The position numbers and the translations under genes are program-made. Under the pieces are notes generated by a model. It worked only from the letters and a program-made list of their open reading frames with translations, ran no database searches and was not told the origin of the DNA. A stretch of 64,000 bases of DNA. Source: Palauibacter sp022826685. GTDB taxonomy: Bacteria > Gemmatimonadota > Gemmatimonadetes > Palauibacterales > Palauibacteraceae. The DNA is taken from the NCBI RefSeq assembly GCF_965221685.1, contig NZ_OZ244907.1; one strand, 5' to 3'. The stretch's first letter is position 1. Each line of letters opens with the position of its first letter. Positions 33,045-41,454 of this stretch are shown piece by piece.

Positions 33045-33386
33045 TCAGGCGGCGCTGGGCGCCTCGTCGGAGTGTTCGATCCCTGCTCCGCCCATCGCGG
33101 TGCCCGTGCCGACGGTAATGACGCCGAAGATGAGGTCGTTGAAGAGGGCTTGGGCGTTCGCGAGATACCCGTGGATGAAGGGCGACAGCATGCTGTAGGC
33201 GCCAAGGGCGATGAGTCCCCAGCCGCTGATCCGGTTGATGCCGAGGTTGAAGGTGATGGTGACGACGAGGATCGAGCCGCCGAGCACCACGCTGTGCCAC
33301 CACAGGAAACCGAACGGATATCCCCAGATGAACGGGGCGCCCAGGAACCAGAGTCCCAATGCGAGACCGACCCAGCGTGACGCCAT
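33045..33386 (-). CDS. SPW-repeat small membrane protein
   Basis: A 113-residue protein with four hydrophobic helices arranged as two related halves (WVGLALGLWFLGAPFIWGY and GLIALGAYSMLSPFIHGY), the SPW repeat pattern. The function of this family is not known. GAGAGG precedes ATG 33386. It lies downstream of copA on the same strand with a 114-base gap, so it could be read from the copper operon or on its own. Confidence 0.75.
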   Translation of the reverse strand: MASRWVGLALGLWFLGAPFIWGYPFGFLWWHSVVLGGSILVVTITFNLGINRISGWGLIALGAYSMLSPFIHGYLANAQALFNDLIFGVITVGTGTAMGGAGIEHSDEAPSAA

Positions 33387-33500
33387 CGAACCTCTCTCGG
33401 AAGAAAACCGGATGAACCGTCGAACCGGCGCCTATGATGCGCCCCGACAGGGGCAAAGGCAACGTCGCGCCGCCCGTCTCGAAGCGCCCGCCGTGGTCCG

Positions 33501-35846
33501 CTACAGGCGGGTGCGGCGGAGGCGGTTCGCGTTCGTGACGACGGAGATCGAACTCAGCGCCATCGCGGCCTCCGCGATGACGGGGTGGAGGAGGCCGAGG
33601 AAGGCCACCGGGATCGCGACGACGTTGTAGACGTAGGCCCAGAAGAGGTTCTCGCGGATCTTGCGGAAGGTGGCGCGGGCGAGCTTCGTGGCGCGCAGCA
33701 CGGAGCGCAGATCTCCCTGCACGAGGGTGATGTCCGCGGCCTCGATCGCGATGTCGGTGCCGGTTCCCACCGCGATGCCGACGTCCGCCGCCTTGAGCGC
33801 GGGGGCGTCGTTGATCCCGTCGCCCACGAAGGCCACGGTGCGGCCCTCGGCGCGGAGTTGCCGGACGGCGTCGACCTTGTCGGCGGGGAGCAGCCCGGCC
33901 CGGTAGTCGTCGATGCCGAGATGCTCGGCGACGGCGGCCGCCACGGCTTCATGATCGCCGGTGAGCATCACGGTCCGGAAGCCGCGGCGGCTCAGCTCGA
34001 GGAGGGTTTCCCGCGCGTCCTCCTTCACCGGGTCGGCGATCGCGATCGCGCCGAGCAGCCGCCCGCCGGCGGCCACCCAGGCGACCGTGCGCGCGTCGTC
34101 CCCGAAACGCCGCTCCACCCGAGCGACCTCCTCCTCCGGGATGCCTTCCTCGCGCAGCAGCCGCGCGCTCCCCACGATGACCCGCTCGCCATCGACGTCG
34201 CCGACGATGCCCATCCCGACCCGGGCCTCCGCGCCGCCCGCCCGGGAGAAGGGGATGCCGCGCCGACGCGCCTCGTCCACGACGGCGCGGGCGAGCGGAT
34301 GCTCGGAGGCGTCCTCCACCGCGGCCGCGAGCCCGAGCACGTGCGCCTCCGCGTCGACCGGGCTCGCGTCGCTCTCCGGGCCGGCTCCCGCCTCGCCCCC
34401 CGGCCCCTCGGCTGCTCCGTCCGCCACGAAGGTCTCGACCACGCGGGGGGCGCCGCGGGTCAGGGTGCCCGTCTTGTCGAAGACGAGCGTGTCCGCCCGG
34501 TCAAGCGTCTGGACGGCGGCCCCGTCCCGGATGAGGACGCCGCGGGTGGCTCCGACGCCGGTCCCGACCATGAGCGCCGTGGGGGTGGCGAGCCCGAGCG
34601 CGCAGGGGCAGGCGATGACGAGCACCGCGACCGCGGCGTAGAGCGCGAGCGAGAGGCGGCCCAGCTCCGGGTTCACCCACGGGATGAACCCCGACGCCCA
34701 GCGCGCGGCCTCCGTGAAGACTCCGGGCACCACGAACCAGCCCACGAAGGCCGCCAGCGCGACGACGAGGATGACGGGCACGAAGATGGCGGTCACCCGG
34801 TCCGCGAACTCCTGGATCGGGACCTTGCTCGCCTGCGCCTCCTCCACGAGGCGGATGACGTTGGACAGGAAGGTGTCCTCGCCCACGCCCGTCGCCCGCA
34901 CCCGAAGCGCGCCGGAGTGATTGACGGTCGAACCGAGGACGGAGGACCCCGGCTCCTTCTCGACCGGGATCGACTCGCCCGTCGCGAGCGATTCATCGAC
35001 GGCGCTCCTCCCCTCGAGGACGACGCCGTCCGTCGGGATCTTCTCGCCCGGGCGGATGATCATCACGTCGCCCACCGCGACGTCACGGGTCGGGACCTCG
35101 AGTTCGGCGCCCCCCCGCTCGACGCGGGCCGTCGGCGCTTCGAGCGAGAGCAGGGCCTGGATCGCCGACGATGACCGGCCGCGCGCCTTCGCCTCCACGA
35201 ATCGTCCCGTCAAATGAATCGCGGCGATCATCGCGCCCACGGGAGCGAAGTTCATGATCATCGGGGCGAACCCGAGGACGTGCAGGACCGCCCACACGCC
35301 CGTGAGCACGGAGACGCCCGCCCCGAGCGCGATGAGGACGTCCATGTTCGGCATCCGGCCGCGCGCCGAGCGCCAGGCGCTGCGCAAGGTCGGCCCCCCC
35401 GGGCCCGCGAGGACGGCGGCCCCGAGCACGGTCACGCCCAGGTCGAAGACGAGCGGCGACGGCCAGCGCACTCCGGCGATCATCTCCGGCAGCATCCACA
35501 CCATGGCCGGGGCGGTGAGCGCCCACGCGGTCCACATGGTTCTCCGCGCCTCGCGCGAGCGGGCTTCCGCCTTCGCGAGGCGCGAGCGCTCGGCCTCTCC
35601 GCGGTCCACCTCCGCGACGGGTTCGATCTCGTAGCCGGCCCCTTCGACGGCGGCGGCGAGTTCCTCGAAGGGTACGTCCCGGGTGAGCGTCAGCGTCGCG
35701 GCCTCGGCGGGCAGACTCACCGACGCCTCCACGCCGTCCACCGCGTTCAAACTCCTCTCCACGGAACCGACGCAGCCGGCACAGTGCATGCCGGCGATCC
35801 GATACGTCTTCCTGGCGGGGCTCGCCGCCGGGCTCGAGGCGTCCAT
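33501..35846 (-). CDS. copA: Copper-type P1B ATPase
   Basis: It exports Cu(I) across the inner membrane using ATP. The 781-residue protein has an N-terminal heavy-metal domain (GMHCAGC at 19-25), eight expected transmembrane helices, the metal-channel motif CPCALGLATPTA, phosphorylation site DKTGTLT, the P1B histidine in SEHPLARAV, and the hinge motif GDGINDAPAL. ATG 35846 has GGAAGG six bases upstream; ATG 35852 overlaps that site. A Gly/Ala/Glu-rich insert (PGGEAGAGPESDAS) lies in the ATP-binding domain. csoR is 32 bases upstream and they share a promoter. Confidence 0.93.
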   Translation of the reverse strand: MDASSPAASPARKTYRIAGMHCAGCVGSVERSLNAVDGVEASVSLPAEAATLTLTRDVPFEELAAAVEGAGYEIEPVAEVDRGEAERSRLAKAEARSREARRTMWTAWALTAPAMVWMLPEMIAGVRWPSPLVFDLGVTVLGAAVLAGPGGPTLRSAWRSARGRMPNMDVLIALGAGVSVLTGVWAVLHVLGFAPMIMNFAPVGAMIAAIHLTGRFVEAKARGRSSSAIQALLSLEAPTARVERGGAELEVPTRDVAVGDVMIIRPGEKIPTDGVVLEGRSAVDESLATGESIPVEKEPGSSVLGSTVNHSGALRVRATGVGEDTFLSNVIRLVEEAQASKVPIQEFADRVTAIFVPVILVVALAAFVGWFVVPGVFTEAARWASGFIPWVNPELGRLSLALYAAVAVLVIACPCALGLATPTALMVGTGVGATRGVLIRDGAAVQTLDRADTLVFDKTGTLTRGAPRVVETFVADGAAEGPGGEAGAGPESDASPVDAEAHVLGLAAAVEDASEHPLARAVVDEARRRGIPFSRAGGAEARVGMGIVGDVDGERVIVGSARLLREEGIPEEEVARVERRFGDDARTVAWVAAGGRLLGAIAIADPVKEDARETLLELSRRGFRTVMLTGDHEAVAAAVAEHLGIDDYRAGLLPADKVDAVRQLRAEGRTVAFVGDGINDAPALKAADVGIAVGTGTDIAIEAADITLVQGDLRSVLRATKLARATFRKIRENLFWAYVYNVVAIPVAFLGLLHPVIAEAAMALSSISVVTNANRLRRTRL

Positions 35847-35878
35847 GGTCATCCTTCCCGTATTGCTTGCGGGCGAAG

Positions 35879-36190
35879 TTACTTGCCGGCGAAGCGCATG
35901 AAGAGATCCGCAATCTCCGCGCGCACCCGCGCGGCGTCGTCGCCGCCTTCCTCGATGGCATGGGTGGCGCAGCGCTCGAGGTGGTTCAGCAGAAGTTCCT
36001 TCTCGGCCGCGCGGAGCGCGGAGTGAACGGCAGCGAACTGCTGCAGGATGTCCGGGCAGTACCGCTCATCCTCCACCATGCGGGCGATGCCCCCGACCTG
36101 TCCCCGGATGCGGGCCAACCGACGGCCGAGGTCGTTCTTCGTCCCCTCCGCGATCCCCATCGCATGCGTCCCCGCGTCGCTCACTGCCAT
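35879..36190 (-). CDS. csoR: CsoR-family copper-sensing repressor
   Basis: A 103-residue all-helical regulator of the CsoR/RcnR family. The Cu(I) ligands fit the C-H-C pattern: Cys45 (DERYCPDILQQ), His70 and Cys74 (LLLNHLERCATH). Binding copper releases it from DNA. It is the first gene of a csoR-copA operon, with a promoter and probable operator 45-75 bases upstream. GGAG precedes ATG 36190; an ATG at codon 11 is an alternative start. Confidence 0.9.
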   Translation of the reverse strand: MAVSDAGTHAMGIAEGTKNDLGRRLARIRGQVGGIARMVEDERYCPDILQQFAAVHSALRAAEKELLLNHLERCATHAIEEGGDDAARVRAEIADLFMRFAGK

Positions 36191-36224
36191 TCGCTCCGTG
36201 CCCCGTGTCGGTCCGTTGTCGGTC

Positions 36225-36252
36225 TTGCATAAATACTATACAGGGGTATTGT
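36225..36252 (+). promoter_or_regulatory. Possible divergent promoter overlapping the csoR promoter
   Basis: On the plus strand TTGCAT (36225-36230) and TATTGT (36247-36252) are 16 bases apart, pointing at the PspA-like gene. It overlaps the csoR promoter almost completely, so the same operator could affect both directions. Weaker than the minus-strand match. Confidence 0.4.
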
Positions 36253-36263
36253 ATATCTCGCAA
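36235..36263 (-). promoter_or_regulatory. Sigma-70 promoter and probable CsoR operator for csoR-copA
   Basis: On the minus strand, TTGCGA (36258-36263) and TATAGT (36235-36240) are separated by exactly 17 bases. The spacer and -10 contain ATACCCCTGTAT, close to the CsoR-type operator with ATACCCC and GGGGTAT arms. Repressor bound here would cover the -10. The predicted transcript starts near 36228, about 38 bases before csoR. AT-richness contrasts with the surroundings. Confidence 0.75.
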
Positions 36264-36348
36264 GCGGTGGGGTCCGGCGTGAACCCCGGCGCCAGATCCT
36301 CGCGCTTGCGGTGGCGGCGTTTTGCCGGGGGCTGCTAAACTCAGGGCC

Positions 36349-37017
36349 ATGTTCAGGAAACTCAGGCAGATGGTCGACGAGGCGCTCGACCGGATGGAAG
36401 CGAAGCAGCCCGGTGCGTCCGAAGACGACATCGACCGCGTCATCCGCGCCATGCGCCAGGAACTCGTCGATACGCGGGCACGGATCTCCGAACTCGAGGG
36501 GCTGCTCGAGTCGCAGGTGCGTCAGGCCGACAAGGAAAAGGACGCGGCGCGGGTCGCCGAGCGGCGCGCGGCGAAGGCCGCGGAGATCGGGGATGCGGAG
36601 ACGGTCGAGGTCGCGAACCGGTTCGCGGCGCGGCACCGCCAGCGGCTCGAGGTCCTCGTCCTCAAGGCCGAGGGGACGCAGGCCGAACTCCAGCAGCAGA
36701 AGGCCGAGGCCGCGCAGGGCGCGGAACAGCTGAAGAGCGCCATGGCCCGGCGGGATTCGCTCGGCGTGCAGCAGCGGCGCGCGCAGGCGATTCAGCATTC
36801 GGCCGACCGGTTCGACTCGGCGGACGCGTTCGACCGCATGGCCGAGAAGATGGAGGGAAGCCAGGACCTCGACGACGCGCGCCGCCAGGTGGACGAAGCG
36901 CTCGACCCGATGGCCGGCGCGCCGCAACGGGACTTCGTGGCCGAGCGGGAACTGCGGGAGGCGCGGGCCGACGAGATGCTCGAGGAGTTGAAGCGCCGGA
37001 TGTCGAAGGGGGAGTAG
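36349..37017 (+). CDS. PspA/IM30-like coiled-coil protein
   Basis: The 222-residue protein is almost wholly helical and highly charged, with PspA-like features: short amphipathic start (MFRKLRQMVDEALDRME), DDIDRVIRAMRQELVDTRAR and long alanine/glutamate/glutamine coiled coil. PspA proteins coat and repair the inner membrane under envelope stress. The similarity is in pattern and length, so another coiled-coil family is possible. ATG 36349 starts the conserved part. The symporter gene follows 24 bases later, probably in the same transcript. Confidence 0.55.
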   Translation: MFRKLRQMVDEALDRMEAKQPGASEDDIDRVIRAMRQELVDTRARISELEGLLESQVRQADKEKDAARVAERRAAKAAEIGDAETVEVANRFAARHRQRLEVLVLKAEGTQAELQQQKAEAAQGAEQLKSAMARRDSLGVQQRRAQAIQHSADRFDSADAFDRMAEKMEGSQDLDDARRQVDEALDPMAGAPQRDFVAERELREARADEMLEELKRRMSKGE

Positions 37018-37041
37018 CCCCACGGAAAGAGCGGAGGACCG

Positions 37042-38541
37042 ATGGACCTGCTGACGATTGCCGTCTTCGGATATCCCCTCGTCCTCATCGCGATCGGCGT
37101 GTGGCGCTCCAGGCAGATCAAGAGCCACGCGGACTTCATGGTGGCCGGCCGCAACGTGCCGGTGGCGCTCCTCGTGGGGACGCTCATCTGCACCTGGATC
37201 GGATCGGGGTCGCTCTTCGGCGGGGCCGGGCTCGCCTACCGGACGGGGATCGCGGAGCTGTGGTTCTCCTTCGGCGCCTGGGTCGGTCTCCTCGTCGCCT
37301 TCTACCTTGCGCCCCGCGTGCGCTCGATCGCGAAGTACACCGTCCCGGACCTCCTCGAACAGCGCTACAACGCGGCGGCGCGCGTCCTCGGCACGGTCGC
37401 GATCATCCTCGCCTACGTGACGATCGCCGCCTACCAGTTCCGGGGCGGCGGCTGGATTCTAAGCATCGTCACGGATGGCGCCATCTCGCCCACGGCCGGG
37501 ATGATCATCACCTGCGTCACGATCGTGGCCTTCACGGCGCTCGCCGGCATGGTGTCGATCGTCTCCGTCGATCTCCTGAACGGGATCATCATCACGCTCG
37601 GCATCATCATCGGTCTCCCCTACCTCGTGCTGTCGAACGGCGGTGTGGGGGCGATCGCGGCCGCGCTTCCGGAGCAGCACCTCACGGTGCTCGGGGGACA
37701 CAACGTGCTCTGGGTCATCGGCGTCGCGATGCCCACCTTCCTGCTCATCCTGGGCGAGAGCGGGATGTACCAGAAGTTCTTCTCGGCCAGGGACGCGGGG
37801 TCCGCCAAGAAGGCCGTCGTCGGCATGTTCCTCGGGGTCGTGTTCATCGAGACGACGCTGGCACTGATCGCGATCGTGGGTCGGGCGGTCTTCCCGGAAC
37901 TCGCGGATCCGGAGCAGGTGTCGATCGTGGGTCGGGCCGCGTCGGAGACGATCATTCTTCACATCGCCGCCAACGGCCTGCCGATCATCGGGGGCGCGAT
38001 TCTCCTCGCCGCGGCGGTCGCCATCGTGCTCTCGACGGGCAACACCTTCCTTCTCGTGCCGTCCACGAACGTGAGCCGGGACCTCTACGAGCGCTTCGTG
38101 GATCCGGACGCGAGCGAGGGGCGGAAGCTGGCGGTGCAGCGCCTCTGCGTCATCCTGTTCGGCGGGCTGGGGCTCGTGCTACTGACGCAGTGGGACACCG
38201 TGCTCGAGATGGCGCTCTACGCGTACTCGCTCGTCGGCGCGAGCCTCACGCCGGCGCTCCTGGCGGCCTTCCTCTGGCGCCGCGTGACGCCGCAGGGAGG
38301 CGTGGCCTGCATCGCGGGGGGACTCGGGAGCATCGTCGGCATCAAGCTCTTGTCCGAGTTCGGCGTGAACTTCACCGCCACCATCGGGGGGACCGCGTTC
38401 GATTTCGCCTCGAGCGACTACATCGTGATCCCCGGCGTCCTCATCTCGCTCGGACTCCTGATCGTCGTGAGCCTGCTCACGCCGCCTTCGCCAGAGGAGA
38501 AGTGGCGGCCCTTCTTCCAGGAGAATCCCGAGACGCTCTGA
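37042..38541 (+). CDS. Sodium:solute symporter (SSS family)
   Basis: A 499-residue membrane protein with about 13 hydrophobic helices and the family features FMVAGRNVPVALLVGTLICTWIGSGS (two parts of the first sodium-site helices) and GMYQKFFSARD after helix 6. It imports an organic solute with sodium; candidates are sugars, carboxylates or amino acids. GGAGG precedes ATG 37042. It follows the PspA-like gene closely. Confidence 0.88.
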   Translation: MDLLTIAVFGYPLVLIAIGVWRSRQIKSHADFMVAGRNVPVALLVGTLICTWIGSGSLFGGAGLAYRTGIAELWFSFGAWVGLLVAFYLAPRVRSIAKYTVPDLLEQRYNAAARVLGTVAIILAYVTIAAYQFRGGGWILSIVTDGAISPTAGMIITCVTIVAFTALAGMVSIVSVDLLNGIIITLGIIIGLPYLVLSNGGVGAIAAALPEQHLTVLGGHNVLWVIGVAMPTFLLILGESGMYQKFFSARDAGSAKKAVVGMFLGVVFIETTLALIAIVGRAVFPELADPEQVSIVGRAASETIILHIAANGLPIIGGAILLAAAVAIVLSTGNTFLLVPSTNVSRDLYERFVDPDASEGRKLAVQRLCVILFGGLGLVLLTQWDTVLEMALYAYSLVGASLTPALLAAFLWRRVTPQGGVACIAGGLGSIVGIKLLSEFGVNFTATIGGTAFDFASSDYIVIPGVLISLGLLIVVSLLTPPSPEEKWRPFFQENPETL

Positions 38542-38583
38542 GCCTCGGGCGGGCCGCGAACCGGGTCGGGCTGACGGTCCGCG

Positions 38584-39633
38584 TCAGCTCAGGAGGCGGC
38601 GGAATTCGGCGAACTTCGGAGGCGGGCCCAGGACGACCAGGAGGTCGCCGGGCCGCACTCTCTCCTCCGGTGCCGGGTTGTAGACGAAGCCGTCGCCGCC
38701 CTCCCGGCCGCTTTCTCCGCGCTGGATCGCGACGACAAGCAGTCCGGTTCTGGCCGGGATCTTCGCCTCGGCCAGAGTGAGTCCGGCGACCTCCGAGGAT
38801 TCCGACACGGACGCCTGCTCCAGGAGCAGCCCCATGCTGTCTCCGGCGGCCTGCGTATCGACGAAGAGCGTGACGTCGGGGCGCAGGACGAGCGAGGCCA
38901 GCTGGATGCCGCCCGCCGCGGCGGGCGTGACGACGCGGTCGGCGCCGGCCTTCCTGAGCTTGCTCACGGACTCCTCGGCGCGCGCCCGTCCCACGATCGT
39001 GAGGTCCGGATTCAGTTCCCGCGCGGCGAGGCAGACGAAGGCGTTGTCCGTATCCGCGCTCAGCGCGGCGATGAGCCCCTGCGCCCGGTCGATCCCCGCC
39101 GCCCTGAGCGAGTCGTCGTCCGTCGCGTCCCCCACGATGACCAGCGCGTCGGGGTCCAGTTGCCGCGCGTCATCGAGGTGCGCGGGGTCGCTCTCGATGG
39201 CGACGTAGGGAGTGCCGCGGGCGACGAACCTCTTGATTGCGGCAAGGCCGGTGCGGCCCACGCCGCACAGGATCACGTGGTCGTCGACGTCGTTGATCCT
39301 CTTCATCATCCTGCGTCTCTTGAGGGTCTGGGTCAGGTCCAGCTCGACGAGGGTGGCGGTGATGAGGGCGAACCAGATCGCGAGCGTGACGATGCCGCCC
39401 GCGATCATGAGACTCGCGAACACGCGGCCGCCGTCCGTCAGCGTCTGGATTTCTCCGTATCCGACCGCCGAGACCGTGATGACGGTCATGAAGAACGCGT
39501 CCGAGAGGGTGTATTCGGGCATGAGGGCGAAGCCGGTCGTCCCGATGATCGTGAGACTCACCGTGAAGAAAACGGCCCCGAGGAGGCGGCCTTCGAACCG
39601 GCTGAAGTCGAACAGGTGCCGTATCAGATCCAT
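38584..39633 (-). CDS. Potassium channel with TrkA-N and TrkA-C domains
   Basis: The 349-residue protein has two transmembrane helices around a pore loop (TVSAVGYGE, residues 53-61, with the TVGYG-type filter altered to AVGYG). A RCK/TrkA-N Rossmann domain follows (HVILCGVGRTGLAAIKRFV, about 118-136; acidic residue in VAIESDPAH) and then a TrkA-C domain. It resembles MthK/Kch-type ligand-gated channels. ATG 39633 lies four bases after the stop of the upstream pseudo-helicase gene, so they form a transcription unit. Confidence 0.88.
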   Translation of the reverse strand: MDLIRHLFDFSRFEGRLLGAVFFTVSLTIIGTTGFALMPEYTLSDAFFMTVITVSAVGYGEIQTLTDGGRVFASLMIAGGIVTLAIWFALITATLVELDLTQTLKRRRMMKRINDVDDHVILCGVGRTGLAAIKRFVARGTPYVAIESDPAHLDDARQLDPDALVIVGDATDDDSLRAAGIDRAQGLIAALSADTDNAFVCLAARELNPDLTIVGRARAEESVSKLRKAGADRVVTPAAAGGIQLASLVLRPDVTLFVDTQAAGDSMGLLLEQASVSESSEVAGLTLAEAKIPARTGLLVVAIQRGESGREGGDGFVYNPAPEERVRPGDLLVVLGPPPKFAEFRRLLS

Positions 39634-39637
39634 CGTC

Positions 39638-41317
39638 TCACCGCGCGCCGCGGTCCAGGCGCGCGACGACCTGACGGCCCTTGATCCGGCTGCCGTCGAG
39701 GCTGCGGACCACCGCGTCGGCCACCAGCGAATCGATGTCGACGAGGGTGAAGTTCTGCCGGATGTCGATGCGCCCGATCTGTCCGCCGGCGGCGGAGGTC
39801 TCGCCCGTGATGGCGCCGACGAGGTCGCCGGGGCCGGCGCCGTCCCGCTTCCCGACGCCGACGAAGACCTTGGTCCAGGTGGGTCGCGTGGCGCGCCGGG
39901 CGCTGGCGTCGGTGGGCGCGCCCGCGGCGTCGCGGGTCGGCGCGTCGCTGCGAGCCGCCTGACCGGGCGCCGCTTCGCCAGCCGGCGGGGCGGATCGGTC
40001 CGCTGCCCGGAGGAGTCCGGCCACCGCGGCGGCCACCCGCGGAGCGCCGTGTTCCTCCAGCAGCGGAGCCAGGAGGAGCGCACCGCTCGCGAGATCCTGC
40101 TCTTCCAGCGCGGCGGAGACGCGGGCGCGGAAGGCGGCCACGTCATCCAGGAGCGCGGGGTCCGCGGGCTCGGCCAGCGGTGCGACCCGCAGCCCGGCCC
40201 GCGACGCCGTCAGCTCCAGTTGCCGCTCATGCAGGGTGCCGACGATGGCGTAGCAGCGCTCGGCGGCCGCCGCCGCGCGGGCGAGGGGCTCCGGCGAGGG
40301 CGGCAGTTCGAATGCGACGGCATCGGCGGCGGCCTCGACTTCGCCCCACGCCCCGACCCGCACCGTCGCGCCATCGTCCGTTTCGGCTGCGCCGGCTCCC
40401 TCGGCCGCGGCGTCACCCGTTTCGGCCGCGCCGTCGTCCGTTTCGGTCGCGACGACGCGCAGCCCGGTCACTGAGAGCGCCGCGCGCACATCGGCGACGG
40501 CCTGGGGCGCCGTCTCGACGCTGATGGCGGTCGCCGCGCCTGTCTCCGTGATGTCGTGAAGCAACTCGGCCAGGCGGGCGAGCCGGCCCTCGCGCGTCGC
40601 CCGGCTCGCGACGGCGACCGGAGTGCCCGCCGCGCCGCCCGCGCCCGACGCCCCGGCCCGCGGTTCGGCGAACAGTTCGTTCGGCCACCGGCGCGCGCGC
40701 GGCAGCCAGCGCTCGATCAGCTCGTCGAACCCCGCATCCCGGGCGTGGGTCGTCGCGATCCGACGGGCCCCGTCGCCGGAGGCCTGCACCACGGCCTCGA
40801 CGGCGGCCCGCGCCGGCTCCAGCGCACGCACGTCGTCGAGGACCAGGGTGCACAGCGCCGCCGCCGGGATGTCTCCCCTTCGCACCCCCTCCAGCAGAAC
40901 GGCCGGAGGCCCGACGAGGATCGGCGCCCGCCCCGTCGCCCCGGCGCCGGCGCCCGGCACGACGACGACCTCATGCCCGGCGGCGCGGGCCACGGCATGC
41001 ATGCGCGACGCGCAGCGCCGCGCGCGGTCCACCGTTGCGGTGAGCACGAAGGCGCGTCCGCCCGTCTCGCCGGCGGCCAGATCCCGCACGGCGGCCGCCG
41101 CGTAGAGCGGGGCGAGGCCCGCCCCCTCGGCGGCAACGAGCGCGATGTGGCGTCCCCGCTCGATCGCGCCCGCGAGGGTCTCGAGCGCTTCCGAAGGCGG
41201 CGGCGCCGTTTCCGCCGCGCCGGCCGGCTGGTCCTTGTCCAAGAGCGGGATCCCCGGGAACGAATGGCCAAAGGTCGTGAACGGGCGGTCGCCCGCATGG
41301 GAGGGGAAGGTACGCAA
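39638..41317 (-). CDS. Degenerate DEAD-box-like protein with DbpA RNA-binding domain
   Basis: The C-terminal 80 residues (TKVFVGVGKRDGAGPGDLVG; QIGRIDIRQNFTLVDI; IKGRQVVARLDRG) are a DbpA-type RNA-binding domain, usually fused to DEAD-box helicases. The preceding 450 residues keep the order of a helicase core but not its catalytic residues: the Walker A region reads VAAEGAGLAPLY without GKT, and DEAD is replaced by LDDV in TLVLDDVRALEP. SAT appears as ATT. Ala/Gly/Glu/Asp-rich low-complexity inserts split the second domain. The 559-residue product probably binds RNA without unwinding it. The start is uncertain: the longest frame begins with TTG 41317. It is upstream of the potassium channel. 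Confidence 0.7.
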   Translation of the reverse strand: MRTFPSHAGDRPFTTFGHSFPGIPLLDKDQPAGAAETAPPPSEALETLAGAIERGRHIALVAAEGAGLAPLYAAAAVRDLAAGETGGRAFVLTATVDRARRCASRMHAVARAAGHEVVVVPGAGAGATGRAPILVGPPAVLLEGVRRGDIPAAALCTLVLDDVRALEPARAAVEAVVQASGDGARRIATTHARDAGFDELIERWLPRARRWPNELFAEPRAGASGAGGAAGTPVAVASRATREGRLARLAELLHDITETGAATAISVETAPQAVADVRAALSVTGLRVVATETDDGAAETGDAAAEGAGAAETDDGATVRVGAWGEVEAAADAVAFELPPSPEPLARAAAAAERCYAIVGTLHERQLELTASRAGLRVAPLAEPADPALLDDVAAFRARVSAALEEQDLASGALLLAPLLEEHGAPRVAAAVAGLLRAADRSAPPAGEAAPGQAARSDAPTRDAAGAPTDASARRATRPTWTKVFVGVGKRDGAGPGDLVGAITGETSAAGGQIGRIDIRQNFTLVDIDSLVADAVVRSLDGSRIKGRQVVARLDRGAR

Positions 41318-41454
41318 GGCGTCCGTTCGCCCAAAGTGCGGACCCGGCCGCCCGGGGGCCGGTTACGTTGACGGCGGCTCCGAGGCATGTCTAAGGTCAC
41401 AGTCCGCTCGCCGCGGCCGTCCGGCGCGCTCTCCCCTGGCGACCCCAGCACGAG

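Noticed and set aside
41318..41454. RNA gene or riboswitch in the gap before the AGCS symporter
   Set aside because: I see no glycine-riboswitch-like core or strong paired structure in these 137 bases.
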